NCBI RefSeq assembly: GCF_001650695.1
Contig: NZ_LWQS01000047.1
Coordinates: 1-64,000, forward strand
Direction: 5' to 3'
DNA from: Chloroflexus islandicus
Lineage (GTDB): Bacteria; Chloroflexota; Chloroflexia; Chloroflexales; Chloroflexaceae
Length of the DNA: 64,000 nucleotides
Shown here: piece by piece, positions 41,242-49,699 of the stretch
How positions within the stretch are numbered: position 1 is the first letter of the stretch
Layout of the letters: the number at the start of each line of letters is the position of its first letter
Position numbers and translations under genes: made by a program
Notes under the pieces: model-generated
The model's database searches: none
What the model saw: only the letters and a program-made list of their open reading frames with translations
Told to the model about the DNA's origin: nothing

Positions 41242-42051
41242 CTATTCTACACTCAACGCCAAGCGCATGCCTAAGAATTGATTCCGCAGGGCGGGCTGTA
41301 ACCGAAAGCGGCAGGCGCAGCGCGCATAACCGTGCGGGTTGGCGTAGCAGCCGCCGCGCAGGATCCGGCGTCCCGGCGCGTTAGGGTCTTCACGGCCATC
41401 GTCAGGCCGGTACGGGTATGGCTGGTCGAGCGAGGCCGTCCATTCCCAGACATTGCCGGCCATATCTTCGATGCCGTAGGGGCTGCGACCGCCGGGATAG
41501 GCGCCGGGAGGGTTGGGCGCCGCGCGTCCGCTCTCGCGGGTGTTGGCGAGATGGGGGTGAAATTCATCACCCCACGGAAAGCGGCGGCCATCGACGCCAC
41601 GGGCGGCATGTTCCCATTCAGCTTCGGTGGGCAGGCGGAAGTGCAGCCGTTGTGGTGGCGGCAATGGCCGGCCACTGGCATCGATCAAGCGCACGGTCAG
41701 ATCAGGCTGGCAACTCAGCCATGCGCAAAAGGCCCGCGCCTCGTGCCAGTTGATGTCAGTCACCGGCAGGGATGCGATGGCCGGTGGCGGGAGCGGGCCG
41801 CGCCAGATGGGTGGCGGCGGCACCGCGCCGGCGGCGACGGCATAGGCGTAGAGGGCGGCGCTGAGCGGAGTTTGGGCAATCGCGAAGGCCGGCAGCGTCA
41901 CCTCGTGTTGCGGCGTCTCTTCGTGATAACTCTCGCGGGTGCCGCCATAGCGGCGGGCCAGCTCGCTGGTTTCTCGCGCCGGCGTGCCCATGCGAAAGGT
42001 TTGGCCGGGGATGACGACCATCACCGGCAAGCGTTCAGCCAATGGATTCAT
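41242..42051 (-). CDS. SUMF1/FGE-sulfatase-modifying-factor-like protein
   Basis: 269 residues of the formylglycine-generating-enzyme (SUMF1) C-type-lectin-like fold: VIPGQTFRMGTPARE at the start, INWHEARAFCAWLS, RLPTEAEWEHAARG..FPWGDE, and MAGNVWEWTAS. The C-terminal segment is LRGGCYANPHGYARCACRFRL, where active FGEs have paired cysteines at RGGSFLCHDSYC. The cysteines here are displaced, so copper-dependent formylglycine formation is doubtful; a binding or other oxidase role is more likely. ATG overlaps the upstream stop as ATGA (42048-42051), so translation is coupled to the preceding unknown gene. It is the last gene of a three-gene leftward set. Confidence 0.85.
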   Translation of the reverse strand: MNPLAERLPVMVVIPGQTFRMGTPARETSELARRYGGTRESYHEETPQHEVTLPAFAIAQTPLSAALYAYAVAAGAVPPPPIWRGPLPPPAIASLPVTDINWHEARAFCAWLSCQPDLTVRLIDASGRPLPPPQRLHFRLPTEAEWEHAARGVDGRRFPWGDEFHPHLANTRESGRAAPNPPGAYPGGRSPYGIEDMAGNVWEWTASLDQPYPYRPDDGREDPNAPGRRILRGGCYANPHGYARCACRFRLQPALRNQFLGMRLALSVE

Positions 42052-42656
42052 CGTTGATAAATGCGATTGAGCCGATCCAACTCGCGCTGGTAGATCGTCT
42101 CGGCAAAATGCTCAATAGTAGCAACGTTCTGCAATGCTTCGTAGCCGCGCAACAGAAACGTATGGACAGTGCCGATCCCGGCGAGGCGGGCGACGAAGTG
42201 GGAGCGGCGGAGGGCTAGGCCGAGGATGGGTGAGCGCGACAACTGAAAGACATTGTACAACGAACTTCTGACGAGGGTTAACTGGCGGAAGCGCTCGTCA
42301 TACTTATCGGCCAGCCGGTAAAAATATTCGTAGGTCATCTCATCGAAGTCGGTGCCGGCATCGGCGGCCAGCATCCGCTGGGCCAGATCCTCATCAAGCT
42401 GATAGGTGAGTTCGAGCAATTCCAGCACCTCTTCCAGATCACGGAGGCGGACACCGGGCAGGAAGCCGAGGAAGTGGTGCAGCCGGCGACCTTCTTGGTC
42501 GCGCTGGCTAAAATCGCGCGGGCCGTACATCTCGTTGAAGAAAAATTCGCCCAGCGGCTCATACTCCGGCACTTCCGACAGATCGCGGTAATCGCGGCGG
42601 AGGCGATTCGACTGGAAGATTTGCAATGCAATCCGATATTGGCGCAGCGTATTCAT
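42048..42656 (-). CDS. unknown 200-residue helical protein (FFLEELY-like)
   Basis: 202 residues, all-helical, acidic and aromatic-rich. The segment FFFNEMYGPRDFSQRDQE near residues 38-55 resembles, as I remember it, the FFLEELY/DUF8198 motif proteins of bacteria, but the match is loose. A Tyr-rich middle (YEYFYRLADKYDERFRQL) follows. Start codon ATG 42656 overlaps the stop of the TPR giant as ATGA, and its own stop overlaps the SUMF1-like start as ATGA, so the three are translationally coupled. No signal or membrane segment. Function unknown. Confidence 0.75.
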   Translation of the reverse strand: MNTLRQYRIALQIFQSNRLRRDYRDLSEVPEYEPLGEFFFNEMYGPRDFSQRDQEGRRLHHFLGFLPGVRLRDLEEVLELLELTYQLDEDLAQRMLAADAGTDFDEMTYEYFYRLADKYDERFRQLTLVRSSLYNVFQLSRSPILGLALRRSHFVARLAGIGTVHTFLLRGYEALQNVATIEHFAETIYQRELDRLNRIYQR

Positions 42657-45600
42657 GGCAAGCGTTCGAGTTGGGCGCGGGCGCGTTGGCCCCATTCGCT
42701 GGTTGGTTCGCGAGCGATCAGGGTCTGGTACGCGGCGCGGGCGGCGGTGAAATTGGCCTGATCTTCAGCGATCAGACCGCTGTAGAAGATGGCTTCGCTA
42801 TAATCGGGATTCAACGTAATCGCCTGCTGGATCGCTTGCAGCGCACTCGCATTGCGACCTTGGGCGTAGTAGGCGCGGCCCAGCCAATAATGCGCTTCGG
42901 GGAAGTTAGGTTGGAGGGCCACCGCCCGATTGAGATCACGGATGGCTTGGTCGTAATCGTTGGAGCGAATAGCTAAGAGCGCGCGCCGGTAGAAACTCTC
43001 GGCAATGCGATCATTGGCACTGATGGAGGCATCGTAAGCGGCGCGAGCTTCGCTGAACCGGCCAGCCTCTTGCAGGAGCTTGCCGCGAAACAGGTGGGCC
43101 TCGGCATAGTTACTCTGCTGCCGGATCGCCTGTTCAACTGTTTGCAATGCTTCATCAGCGCGGCCCAGCGCGTATTGGGTTTGGGCCATGCCCAACAGCG
43201 CCTCCGGATACTGTGGTTGGAGGGCCAAGGCGCGCTGGTATGCGGCGAGGGCGCGGGCCAACTGACCATTGCGCAGCAGCGCCTCGCCGAGCCAAAACTG
43301 GGCTGTTGCGTTGGTATCGCCACCGGGCAAATTGGCTGCCGTTTCAAAGTACGCAAGGGCAACTCCCCAATTGCCTTGCCCGCCGGCTAGTTCGCCCAAC
43401 CCAATATGAGCAGCGATCGATTGCGGATCTGCCGCCAGCACCTGCCGGTAGGCCTCGCCGGCTGCGGCCGGATCATTCCGGCGACGCGCGACATCGGCCA
43501 GCGTCAGCCAAGCGTTCGCGCGCGCAGCAATCGCCTCAGGATCGGAGCGATTCGCGGTTTGTTCAAGCGCGCGGCGGGCCTCTTGCGCCGCTGCATCGAG
43601 CCGGTTGCCAGCAAAGTAGGCGCGGGCGAGCAATTGGCGGGCCGTTACCGAGTCGGGTTGGAGGGTAAGGGCGCGCTCTAAGGCCTGAATGGCCACCGTT
43701 GCACTATTACCGTCCAGCGCAGCCTGACCGATTCTCAGCAGCCGGGCGGGGTCATTGACGCCTTGCCCAAGCGCCACGCGATACTGGTCGATCGCGCGAT
43801 TCGGTTGGTTGAGGGGGCCTTCGTACAGCTCGGCCAGCTTCAGCCGCGCATCGAGATTGCGATCATCGAACGCGATGGCTTCACGCAGCATGCGTTCAGC
43901 CGAATTCAGATCACCCAATTTGATATACGTTTCGCCCAACTCGAATGCCGCGACAGTCGAGCGTGGTGCGAGGAGCAGTGCGTCGCGGTAGACCGCTGCG
44001 GCTTCAGCCGGCAGGCCGGCATCGTTATAAAGCCGGGCCAGCTCGATGGCGGCCTCGGCGTTGGTCGTGGCGAGAGGGGCAAGGAGGCGTTCAGCTTCGG
44101 CGAATCCGCTCGCACCGCTGCGCCGAAGCGCCCGGCTCAGGTTAATGATGGTGTACGGCGATTCTTGCCAAGCGACGAGGGCGCGCCAATGGTCGATCGC
44201 CGCCGGCCAATCGCCATCGCTTTCGGCGAGGCGGGCCAGCGCCACGTGGGCCGGAAAGAAACGGTTGTTGCGTTCCAGTGCGGCACGAAACGCCGCTAAG
44301 GCGCCGGCCCGGTCGTTGCGCGCTAACGCTACCTTGCCGGCGCCGGCATACCCATCAGGCAACTGCGGCGCAAGATCAATAACCTGTTGATAGGTCTGCG
44401 CAGCTTGGTCAAGCTGCTGGTCAATCCGCAAGGCAAAGCCGAGTGCGAGCAAGATCGAGACATTATCAGGTTGTTGATCGCGCAGTTGGCTCAGCGTTTC
44501 AATGGTTGGATTAGCCGCGCTTGCCGAACCAAAGAGCGCCCCGATCAACTGGCCGGCAGGGTTGGGCGTATTGCGGCCTTCGATCGCTTGCAACGCTGCA
44601 TCAAGCAACGCAAGGGCAAGACGCTGGCGACGCGCGGTTGCTTCACTCTGCTCAGCTTGGCCGGTTGCCATCAAGCCAGCGCCGGGGAAGATAGCCGCTT
44701 CGCTGGCGGCTTGCTGCCGCCACAGACTCACCGAGCGACTGCTGAGCTCGGTTGCGGTGCGCAGTTGGTCGCGGACATTGCGCAGTTCGGTGGCAGGCGG
44801 CAACGGATCGGCGGCTTCCAGCGCCCAGTAGAGTGGGCCAGCCAGCGGCAGCAAGCGTTCGAGATGAATCAAGGCGCGCTCTTCGGTGAGGATCGCGTTG
44901 AGGCGCGTCTCAACCGGGGTGCGGACAGCGATGGGGATGCGCGCCAGCAGCACCGTTTTCGCCGGCGCCAGCCGGTTGAGCGCCATCGCTGCATCGTCAA
45001 GCCGGCCACTTTCGCGGTAGGCGGTTGCGATGAGGAGTTCTAAATCGGGATGCACTGGCAGCAAATTGCGCGCTTGTTCGAGGTCAGAGACGGCGTCGCG
45101 CGCGCGCTGTTCGCGCAAGGCCCAGAGCGCCAGATTGACGCGCAATTGGCCGAGATCGCGGCCATCGAGCAGATCGATCGCTTCGGCGAAATAGCGCGGC
45201 GCATCGGGATGACGGGCGTCGAACAAAATAGCGCCGAGATTGTTGGCAACCAATGCCCGCTCGCCGTCTGCGAGGGCAAGGATGGGTTGATATTCAGCCG
45301 CAGCAGCGGTATACCAGCCACGGGCCCACAGCAGATTACCGCGCAGCAATTGCGGCAAGAGCGGCGACAACTGCGGATGCAGGTCAAGCAAACGTTGGAG
45401 TTGATCGATTGCCAGATCGGCTTCTCCGTGGTGATAGGCGGCCAAGGCGAGCAAGTAAGGCGCGAGGGCGGCTTGGCCACTAATAGGTGCGGTACTCACG
45501 GAAAACCGGTTGGGGAGCGCGAAGCGAATGGCAAAGCCCTGCCATGCTTGCGTGACATCAATATTGTGGGGGAGATAGATCAATTCGGGTCGCAAGCTCG

Positions 45601-45994
45601 GGCTATCGATCATCCCGCCGGGTTCGACGGCGCCCCAGACTAACACATCGGCATTGGTTTGCTGGGCCAGCGCCAACGCTTCGGCGCTATTGGCCGGGCG
45701 GGTGGCGCTGGTGATGACTTGGACGAGATTCCCGCCTTGGGCACGGAGTTGGCGCGCCAGCGCGCCAGCGATCTGGGAACCGGTGCGGTCATCGTGGTCA
45801 GCAAAGGGGGTAATCACAATCACAAAGCGCGGATCAGAGGGGCGCAGGAGCAAAAAGATGCTCACGGCGATGCCGAGCAATGCCAGTATGAGCAACAGCC
45901 GGCGCCAACCGCGCCCATGCCGGCGCTGTTCGGGATGTTCGTTGCTTTGTTCGATAATGCGCTCTGTTCGCACCCGTTGCCAAGGCCATTGCAT
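42653..45994 (-). CDS. large membrane-anchored TPR protein
   Basis: 1113 residues. After a basic N-terminal 30 residues there is one transmembrane helix (about 34-51, LLLILALLGIAVSIFLLL). Residues about 55-170 form a FVIVITPFADHDDRTGSQIAGAL-type alpha/beta domain of the kind fused to TPRs in signalling proteins. From about 185 to the end there are many tetratricopeptide-like helical pairs, the clearest near residues 760-1110 (for example A.A.Y...L...P....A). The start at 45994 has AAGGAG 7 bases upstream and is preferred over an ATG ten codons earlier. It probably scaffolds a complex on the outer face of the membrane. Coupled by ATGA to the next gene. Confidence 0.85.
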   Translation of the reverse strand: MQWPWQRVRTERIIEQSNEHPEQRRHGRGWRRLLLILALLGIAVSIFLLLRPSDPRFVIVITPFADHDDRTGSQIAGALARQLRAQGGNLVQVITSATRPANSAEALALAQQTNADVLVWGAVEPGGMIDSPSLRPELIYLPHNIDVTQAWQGFAIRFALPNRFSVSTAPISGQAALAPYLLALAAYHHGEADLAIDQLQRLLDLHPQLSPLLPQLLRGNLLWARGWYTAAAAEYQPILALADGERALVANNLGAILFDARHPDAPRYFAEAIDLLDGRDLGQLRVNLALWALREQRARDAVSDLEQARNLLPVHPDLELLIATAYRESGRLDDAAMALNRLAPAKTVLLARIPIAVRTPVETRLNAILTEERALIHLERLLPLAGPLYWALEAADPLPPATELRNVRDQLRTATELSSRSVSLWRQQAASEAAIFPGAGLMATGQAEQSEATARRQRLALALLDAALQAIEGRNTPNPAGQLIGALFGSASAANPTIETLSQLRDQQPDNVSILLALGFALRIDQQLDQAAQTYQQVIDLAPQLPDGYAGAGKVALARNDRAGALAAFRAALERNNRFFPAHVALARLAESDGDWPAAIDHWRALVAWQESPYTIINLSRALRRSGASGFAEAERLLAPLATTNAEAAIELARLYNDAGLPAEAAAVYRDALLLAPRSTVAAFELGETYIKLGDLNSAERMLREAIAFDDRNLDARLKLAELYEGPLNQPNRAIDQYRVALGQGVNDPARLLRIGQAALDGNSATVAIQALERALTLQPDSVTARQLLARAYFAGNRLDAAAQEARRALEQTANRSDPEAIAARANAWLTLADVARRRNDPAAAGEAYRQVLAADPQSIAAHIGLGELAGGQGNWGVALAYFETAANLPGGDTNATAQFWLGEALLRNGQLARALAAYQRALALQPQYPEALLGMAQTQYALGRADEALQTVEQAIRQQSNYAEAHLFRGKLLQEAGRFSEARAAYDASISANDRIAESFYRRALLAIRSNDYDQAIRDLNRAVALQPNFPEAHYWLGRAYYAQGRNASALQAIQQAITLNPDYSEAIFYSGLIAEDQANFTAARAAYQTLIAREPTSEWGQRARAQLERLP

Positions 45995-46133
45995 GTTCCG
46001 GCTCCTTGCCATCCTGCGCCACATTGCCTCTTATTGTAAGCAGTTTTAACGATATTTCAAGCGAGTAGGAAGGAATTTGACTTTGTGGTTGCTCAAAGTG
46101 AGCCAGAAGAATGGCTTACAGGGTTATAGGTGA

Positions 46134-46168
46134 ATCAGAGAACCGTTGAGAGGCAACGGTTCTCTGAT
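46134..46168 (-). terminator. perfect 15-bp hairpin downstream of the REC-GGDDF gene
   Basis: ATCAGAGAACCGTTG (46134-46148) and CAACGGTTCTCTGAT (46154-46168) are exact reverse complements with a 5-base loop, 19 bases past the gene end. No T-tract follows on either strand, but a stem this strong should terminate or stabilise transcripts. The remaining bases to 45994 hold only the TPR gene leader. Confidence 0.75.
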
Positions 46169-46186
46169 CGGTGCATCGCCATCGCA

Positions 46187-47128
46187 TCAGCGCAGCCGCG
46201 TGCCATCAATCACGATCGCGCTGCCGCCAAACGTTTTGGCAGTGTGTTTCATTATCGCGGCGGCGCGCGATAACTCGTCAACGGTGGTGGTAGGTGTGCT
46301 CGATACGCCGCCAATGGCGATGGCGCCGATCGGGATATGAGCAAGGTTGCCGGCGCGGTCGTGCCCAATCAAGTAGCCACGCGCGCGATCAGCTTCGTCG
46401 TACAGCGCACCGCACGCTTGCTCATATTGGTGGACGATCCAGCGGGCTAGCTCGACGGCAATCTCGGTGGGGCAAAGCATGACGAAATCATCGCCGCCAA
46501 TGTGTCCGAGAAAGGTTGAATGTTCGGCAAAGTGGTTCTGCGCCTGTTCACAAATCTCGGCCACGAGCCGGATCGCCTGATCGCCGCGGGCGAAGCCGTA
46601 AGCATCGTTAAAGGCCTTAAAATCATTCAAATCAATGTACAGCAGCGTAAACGCCTCACCGCGCTGGAGGCGATAGCGAATCTCTTCGCTAATCAGGAGA
46701 TTACCGGGCAGACCGGTGAGCGGGTTACGGACTGAACGCTGAGTCGTGCGGCGTAGCAACGAGCGAATGCGGGCAATCAATTCGGCTTCATTGAATGGTT
46801 TGGTGACATAATCATCAGCGCCGGTGTCAAAGCCAATCACGACATCAGCCGGATTCGTGCGGGCGGTGACGATGATAATCGGCAAATGGGCGGTACGGGT
46901 ATCGTTGCGTAATTGGCGGATCGCCTCGTAGCCATCGATACCGGGCAGCATGAGGTCGATCAAGATCAGGTCGGGCAACTGCTCTTGCGCGATACGGATA
47001 AGGGAGAGACCGTCTTCGGCGGCGAGCACAGCGAAGCCGGCGCGTGCCAGCGTATCGCTAAGCAAAAAGCGCAGGCTAGGGTCGTCATCGGCAATCAGAA
47101 CCGTCGGCAAATGGATTTCTTCAGACAC
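46187..47128 (-). CDS. response regulator with REC and GGDDF domains
   Basis: 313 residues from a GTG start. Receiver domain: D14-D15-D16, phospho-acceptor D58 in LILIDLMLPG, and K110 in VTKPF. The output domain is a diguanylate-cyclase fold whose active loop reads GGDDF at 211-215, not the usual GGDEF; D for E at the third position is tolerated in some enzymes but not all. The upstream RxxD inhibitory site is not seen. It may synthesise cyclic di-GMP when phosphorylated, or act as a degenerate sensor. The start overlaps the alcohol dehydrogenase stop by 8 bases; ATG-less start supported by AAGG upstream. No kinase is adjacent. Confidence 0.88.
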   Translation of the reverse strand: MSEEIHLPTVLIADDDPSLRFLLSDTLARAGFAVLAAEDGLSLIRIAQEQLPDLILIDLMLPGIDGYEAIRQLRNDTRTAHLPIIIVTARTNPADVVIGFDTGADDYVTKPFNEAELIARIRSLLRRTTQRSVRNPLTGLPGNLLISEEIRYRLQRGEAFTLLYIDLNDFKAFNDAYGFARGDQAIRLVAEICEQAQNHFAEHSTFLGHIGGDDFVMLCPTEIAVELARWIVHQYEQACGALYDEADRARGYLIGHDRAGNLAHIPIGAIAIGGVSSTPTTTVDELSRAAAIMKHTAKTFGGSAIVIDGTRLR

Positions 47129-48065
47129 TGAGCAAAACCTTAAGTTGGCCGGGTGCGGCGGCAAACGCCTCTAATCCTGCGGAAAGCGGATAACGGGCGC
47201 TGATCAGGGGTTGGGTCTCGATCAAGCCGCGCTCGAGCAAGCGGAGCGCCGGGGCGAAGGGGCCACAGCGCGAGCCAATCAGTTGCACTTCGTCAACCAC
47301 CAGCATGCTCAGATTCAGGTGGGTTTCGGCGGCAAATGTGCTCTTGAGCACTAGCCGCCCGCGCGGGCGCACTAGTTGCCGAGCGATTGCCAAACCGGCC
47401 GGGTTGCCAGTACAATCGATCACGACATCAAACGGGTGGGGCGGCACATCAGTGCTCGGTACGCACGTCGTGCCTTGCCGCCGGTAGAGTTCCCATCGTT
47501 CGGGGTGCCGGCCAATGAGCGTCAAATCGCAGCCAGTCAGGCGCAAGACTTGCACGATCATTGCGCCTAACTTGCCATCGCCGACGACCGCCACTCGTTC
47601 GGTTGGGCGAATATGACTCTGCTCGACAATTTCCAGCGCAGCGGCCAGCGGTTCGGTGAAGACGGCTGCTTCATCGCTGACGCTCTCTGGCACTTCGTGC
47701 AAGCAGGTTTCGGGCAGGGTAAAAAGATCGGCCATCGCACCATCACGCCGGTCGATGCCAAGCGTGGTGCGGTATGGGCAATGACTTTCATTGCCGCGCA
47801 AGCAGGTGGGGCAGCGGCGGCAGGCGGCATTGATTTCGCCTACGACCCGCTTCCCAAGCCAAGCTGGGTTATCGGCGGCGACTACAGTGCCAACGAATTC
47901 ATGGCCTAGAACGCCACGAAAATTCATGTACCCGCGCGTGATTTCGAGATCAGTATTACAGATACCCACCAGACGGGGACGGATCAGCGCTTCTCCCGGC
48001 GGGCGTGTAGGTTCGGGGTAATCGGCGCTATACCGTAGGTCGCCATCAAAAACAATTGCTCGCAT
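47121..48065 (-). CDS. zinc-dependent medium-chain alcohol dehydrogenase
   Basis: 314 residues. Catalytic zinc ligands C36 (GICNTD) and H55-E56 (GHEF) and structural zinc cysteines C82, C85, C88, C96 in the standard spacing mark a classical zinc MDR enzyme. The Rossmann core has VAVVGDGKLGAM (about 151-162), a GxGxxG variant for NAD(P). The length is at the short end for the family. ATG 48065 lies on a run with no strong ribosome site. It overlaps the downstream regulator and is divergent from fmt. The alcohol substrate is unknown; it could be a polyol or threonine-type dehydrogenase. Confidence 0.85.
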   Translation of the reverse strand: MRAIVFDGDLRYSADYPEPTRPPGEALIRPRLVGICNTDLEITRGYMNFRGVLGHEFVGTVVAADNPAWLGKRVVGEINAACRRCPTCLRGNESHCPYRTTLGIDRRDGAMADLFTLPETCLHEVPESVSDEAAVFTEPLAAALEIVEQSHIRPTERVAVVGDGKLGAMIVQVLRLTGCDLTLIGRHPERWELYRRQGTTCVPSTDVPPHPFDVVIDCTGNPAGLAIARQLVRPRGRLVLKSTFAAETHLNLSMLVVDEVQLIGSRCGPFAPALRLLERGLIETQPLISARYPLSAGLEAFAAAPGQLKVLLSV

Positions 48066-48120
48066 AAGGTCACAGACTTCGCTTTGAAAGACACCGAACT
48101 CTATTATACTATATGCCGCT

Positions 48121-48142
48121 GCTTGCCGTGTTGCGGGCAAGC
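48121..48142 (+). other. hairpin in the fmt leader
   Basis: GCTTGCC (48121-48127) and GGCAAGC (48136-48142) form a 7-bp stem about 20 bases before ATG 48162. It lies between the divergent alcohol dehydrogenase and fmt starts and could be a leader structure. Importance is uncertain. Confidence 0.4.
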
Positions 48143-48161
48143 GCGAGCAAGGAGTAGCATC

Positions 48162-49109
48162 ATGCGAGTTTTATTTTTAGGCAGCCCATCATTTGCCGTG
48201 CATGCGCTCGACGCATTGGTCGCTGCCGGGTATGATATTGTTGGCGTTGTCACCCAACCTGATCGTCCAGCCGGACGTGATCGCCGGCTGACGCCGCCGC
48301 CGGTCAAAGTAGCAGCGCTTGCCCACGGCCTGCCGGTGTTCCAGCCTGAAACATTGCGCGATCCGGCGGTGGTCGCCTCGCTGGCGGCGTTGCAACCTGA
48401 TGTGGGTGTGGTGGCGGCGTATGGCGAGATTTTGCGCCGGGCAGTATTGGCGATCCCGCCGCTCGGCTATCTCAACATCCACCCCTCGTTGCTGCCGCTC
48501 TACCGGGGCCCAACCCCGGTAGCCGGCGCGATTTTAGCCGGCGAGACGGTGACCGGCGTAACGATCATGCTGCTCGATCCGGGGATGGACAGCGGCCCGA
48601 TTTTGGCGCAAGCCGTAGTTGATCTGCCGCCAACAGCGCGGGCCGGCCCGCTAACCGATGAGCTGTTTCGCTTGGGGGCTGAACTGTTGGTGCAGACATT
48701 GCCGCGCTATGCCCGCGGTGAGATCGAACCGCGTCCGCAGGATCACAGCCAAGCGACCGTGACCAAGATGCTCAAAAAAGAAGATGGGCGCATCGATTGG
48801 TCGCTACCGGCGATTGTGATCGAGCGGATGACGCGGGCCTACGATCCATGGCCGGGGGCGTATACCGTTTGGCAAGGCCAGCCGTTGCGGGTCATCAGCG
48901 CGGCAGTGACCGCTACAGCGGCTGCGGCGACGCCGGGGTTGGTGATTGGACGCAGTATGCGCGGTCATCCGCTTGTGCAAACCGGCAGCGATGCGCTCGA
49001 GTTGGTTGAGGTGCAGCCGGCTAGCCGGCGTCCGATGAGTGGTGCAGCGTGGTTGGCCGGCATCCACGCGAGTGAGATCCGGTTGGGGGAAGCGGCGCAC
49101 GATCAATAG
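48162..49109 (+). CDS. fmt: methionyl-tRNA formyltransferase
   Basis: 315 residues, normal length. It formylates Met-tRNA(fMet) using 10-formyltetrahydrofolate, needed for initiation. The family signature HPSLLPLYRGPTPV (107-120) contains catalytic N105/H107 nearby, and D143 in LLDPGMDSGPI completes the site. The C-terminal tRNA-binding beta-barrel (about 205-305) is present. GGAG lies 7 bases upstream of ATG 48162; an upstream in-frame codon lacks one. No def (peptide deformylase) gene lies beside it, which is common elsewhere. Promoter DNA is shared with the divergent dehydrogenase. Confidence 0.96.
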   Translation: MRVLFLGSPSFAVHALDALVAAGYDIVGVVTQPDRPAGRDRRLTPPPVKVAALAHGLPVFQPETLRDPAVVASLAALQPDVGVVAAYGEILRRAVLAIPPLGYLNIHPSLLPLYRGPTPVAGAILAGETVTGVTIMLLDPGMDSGPILAQAVVDLPPTARAGPLTDELFRLGAELLVQTLPRYARGEIEPRPQDHSQATVTKMLKKEDGRIDWSLPAIVIERMTRAYDPWPGAYTVWQGQPLRVISAAVTATAAAATPGLVIGRSMRGHPLVQTGSDALELVEVQPASRRPMSGAAWLAGIHASEIRLGEAAHDQ

Positions 49110-49150
49110 CAATAGTGCAAGCTGATCTAACGCGATGCGTTATTTCGGCT

Positions 49151-49179
49151 TGCGTTCTGGTTGTGAACCGCGTATAATC
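49151..49179 (+). promoter_or_regulatory. sigma-70-type promoter for the SCP2-like gene
   Basis: TTGCGT (49151-49156), a 17-base spacer, then a perfect TATAAT (49174-49179), about 64 bases before ATG 49243. Predicted transcript start near 49186. Confidence 0.75.
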
Positions 49180-49242
49180 ACATTCACAGGACTTTCCTAC
49201 GACAGTGCGTCATCATAGTGTCGATGGCGCAGGAGATGAAGT

Positions 49243-49677
49243 ATGCCATTCTTCAAAGACGAGGAAGAACTGCGGCACATTTTAGGCACACTCTACGATC
49301 GGGTGAAGTGTGATGCGCAAATAGCGCCGCGGATTTGTGAAGGCCGGATTGTGATTCAGTTTCGGTATGAAGAACCGCATGGCGTTGTTACCATTGATGC
49401 CGCGCATCCACCAACCCAACCCGGTGCATACTGCGATGTCTTTTGGGGTGAGGTCAGCCTGAAGCCAGATGTTGAGATGAGTATGAAGGCTGATATCGCG
49501 CACCAATTCTGGCACGGCAAGATTAATCTCATGACAGCATTGGCTCGCCGGCAGATCATCGCCAAGGGCCCGATTCCCAAAATTCTGAAGCTCTTGCCGG
49601 CTGTCGAACCCGTATACACAATGTATCCAACCATGCTGCGAGAGATGGGGCGCGAAGATCTGGTCTTAACCAAGTAG
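49243..49677 (+). CDS. SCP2-type sterol/lipid-binding domain protein
   Basis: 144 residues, one domain. The middle DVFWGEVSLKPDVEMSMKADIAHQFWHGKIN and GLINLMTALARRQIIAKGP pattern fits the SCP-2/ alkyl-binding fold, in which W.G....L...A...G.I..KG recurs. No signal or membrane helix, so cytoplasmic. AGGAG precedes ATG. It is likely a lipid or acyl-CoA binding partner; in this phylum such proteins sit beside diverse acyl-metabolism genes. It is followed by the SH3 protein 22 bp later. Ligand unknown. Confidence 0.7.
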   Translation: MPFFKDEEELRHILGTLYDRVKCDAQIAPRICEGRIVIQFRYEEPHGVVTIDAAHPPTQPGAYCDVFWGEVSLKPDVEMSMKADIAHQFWHGKINLMTALARRQIIAKGPIPKILKLLPAVEPVYTMYPTMLREMGREDLVLTK

Positions 49678-49699
49678 CACCGGTTTATTCGCTGCGCCT

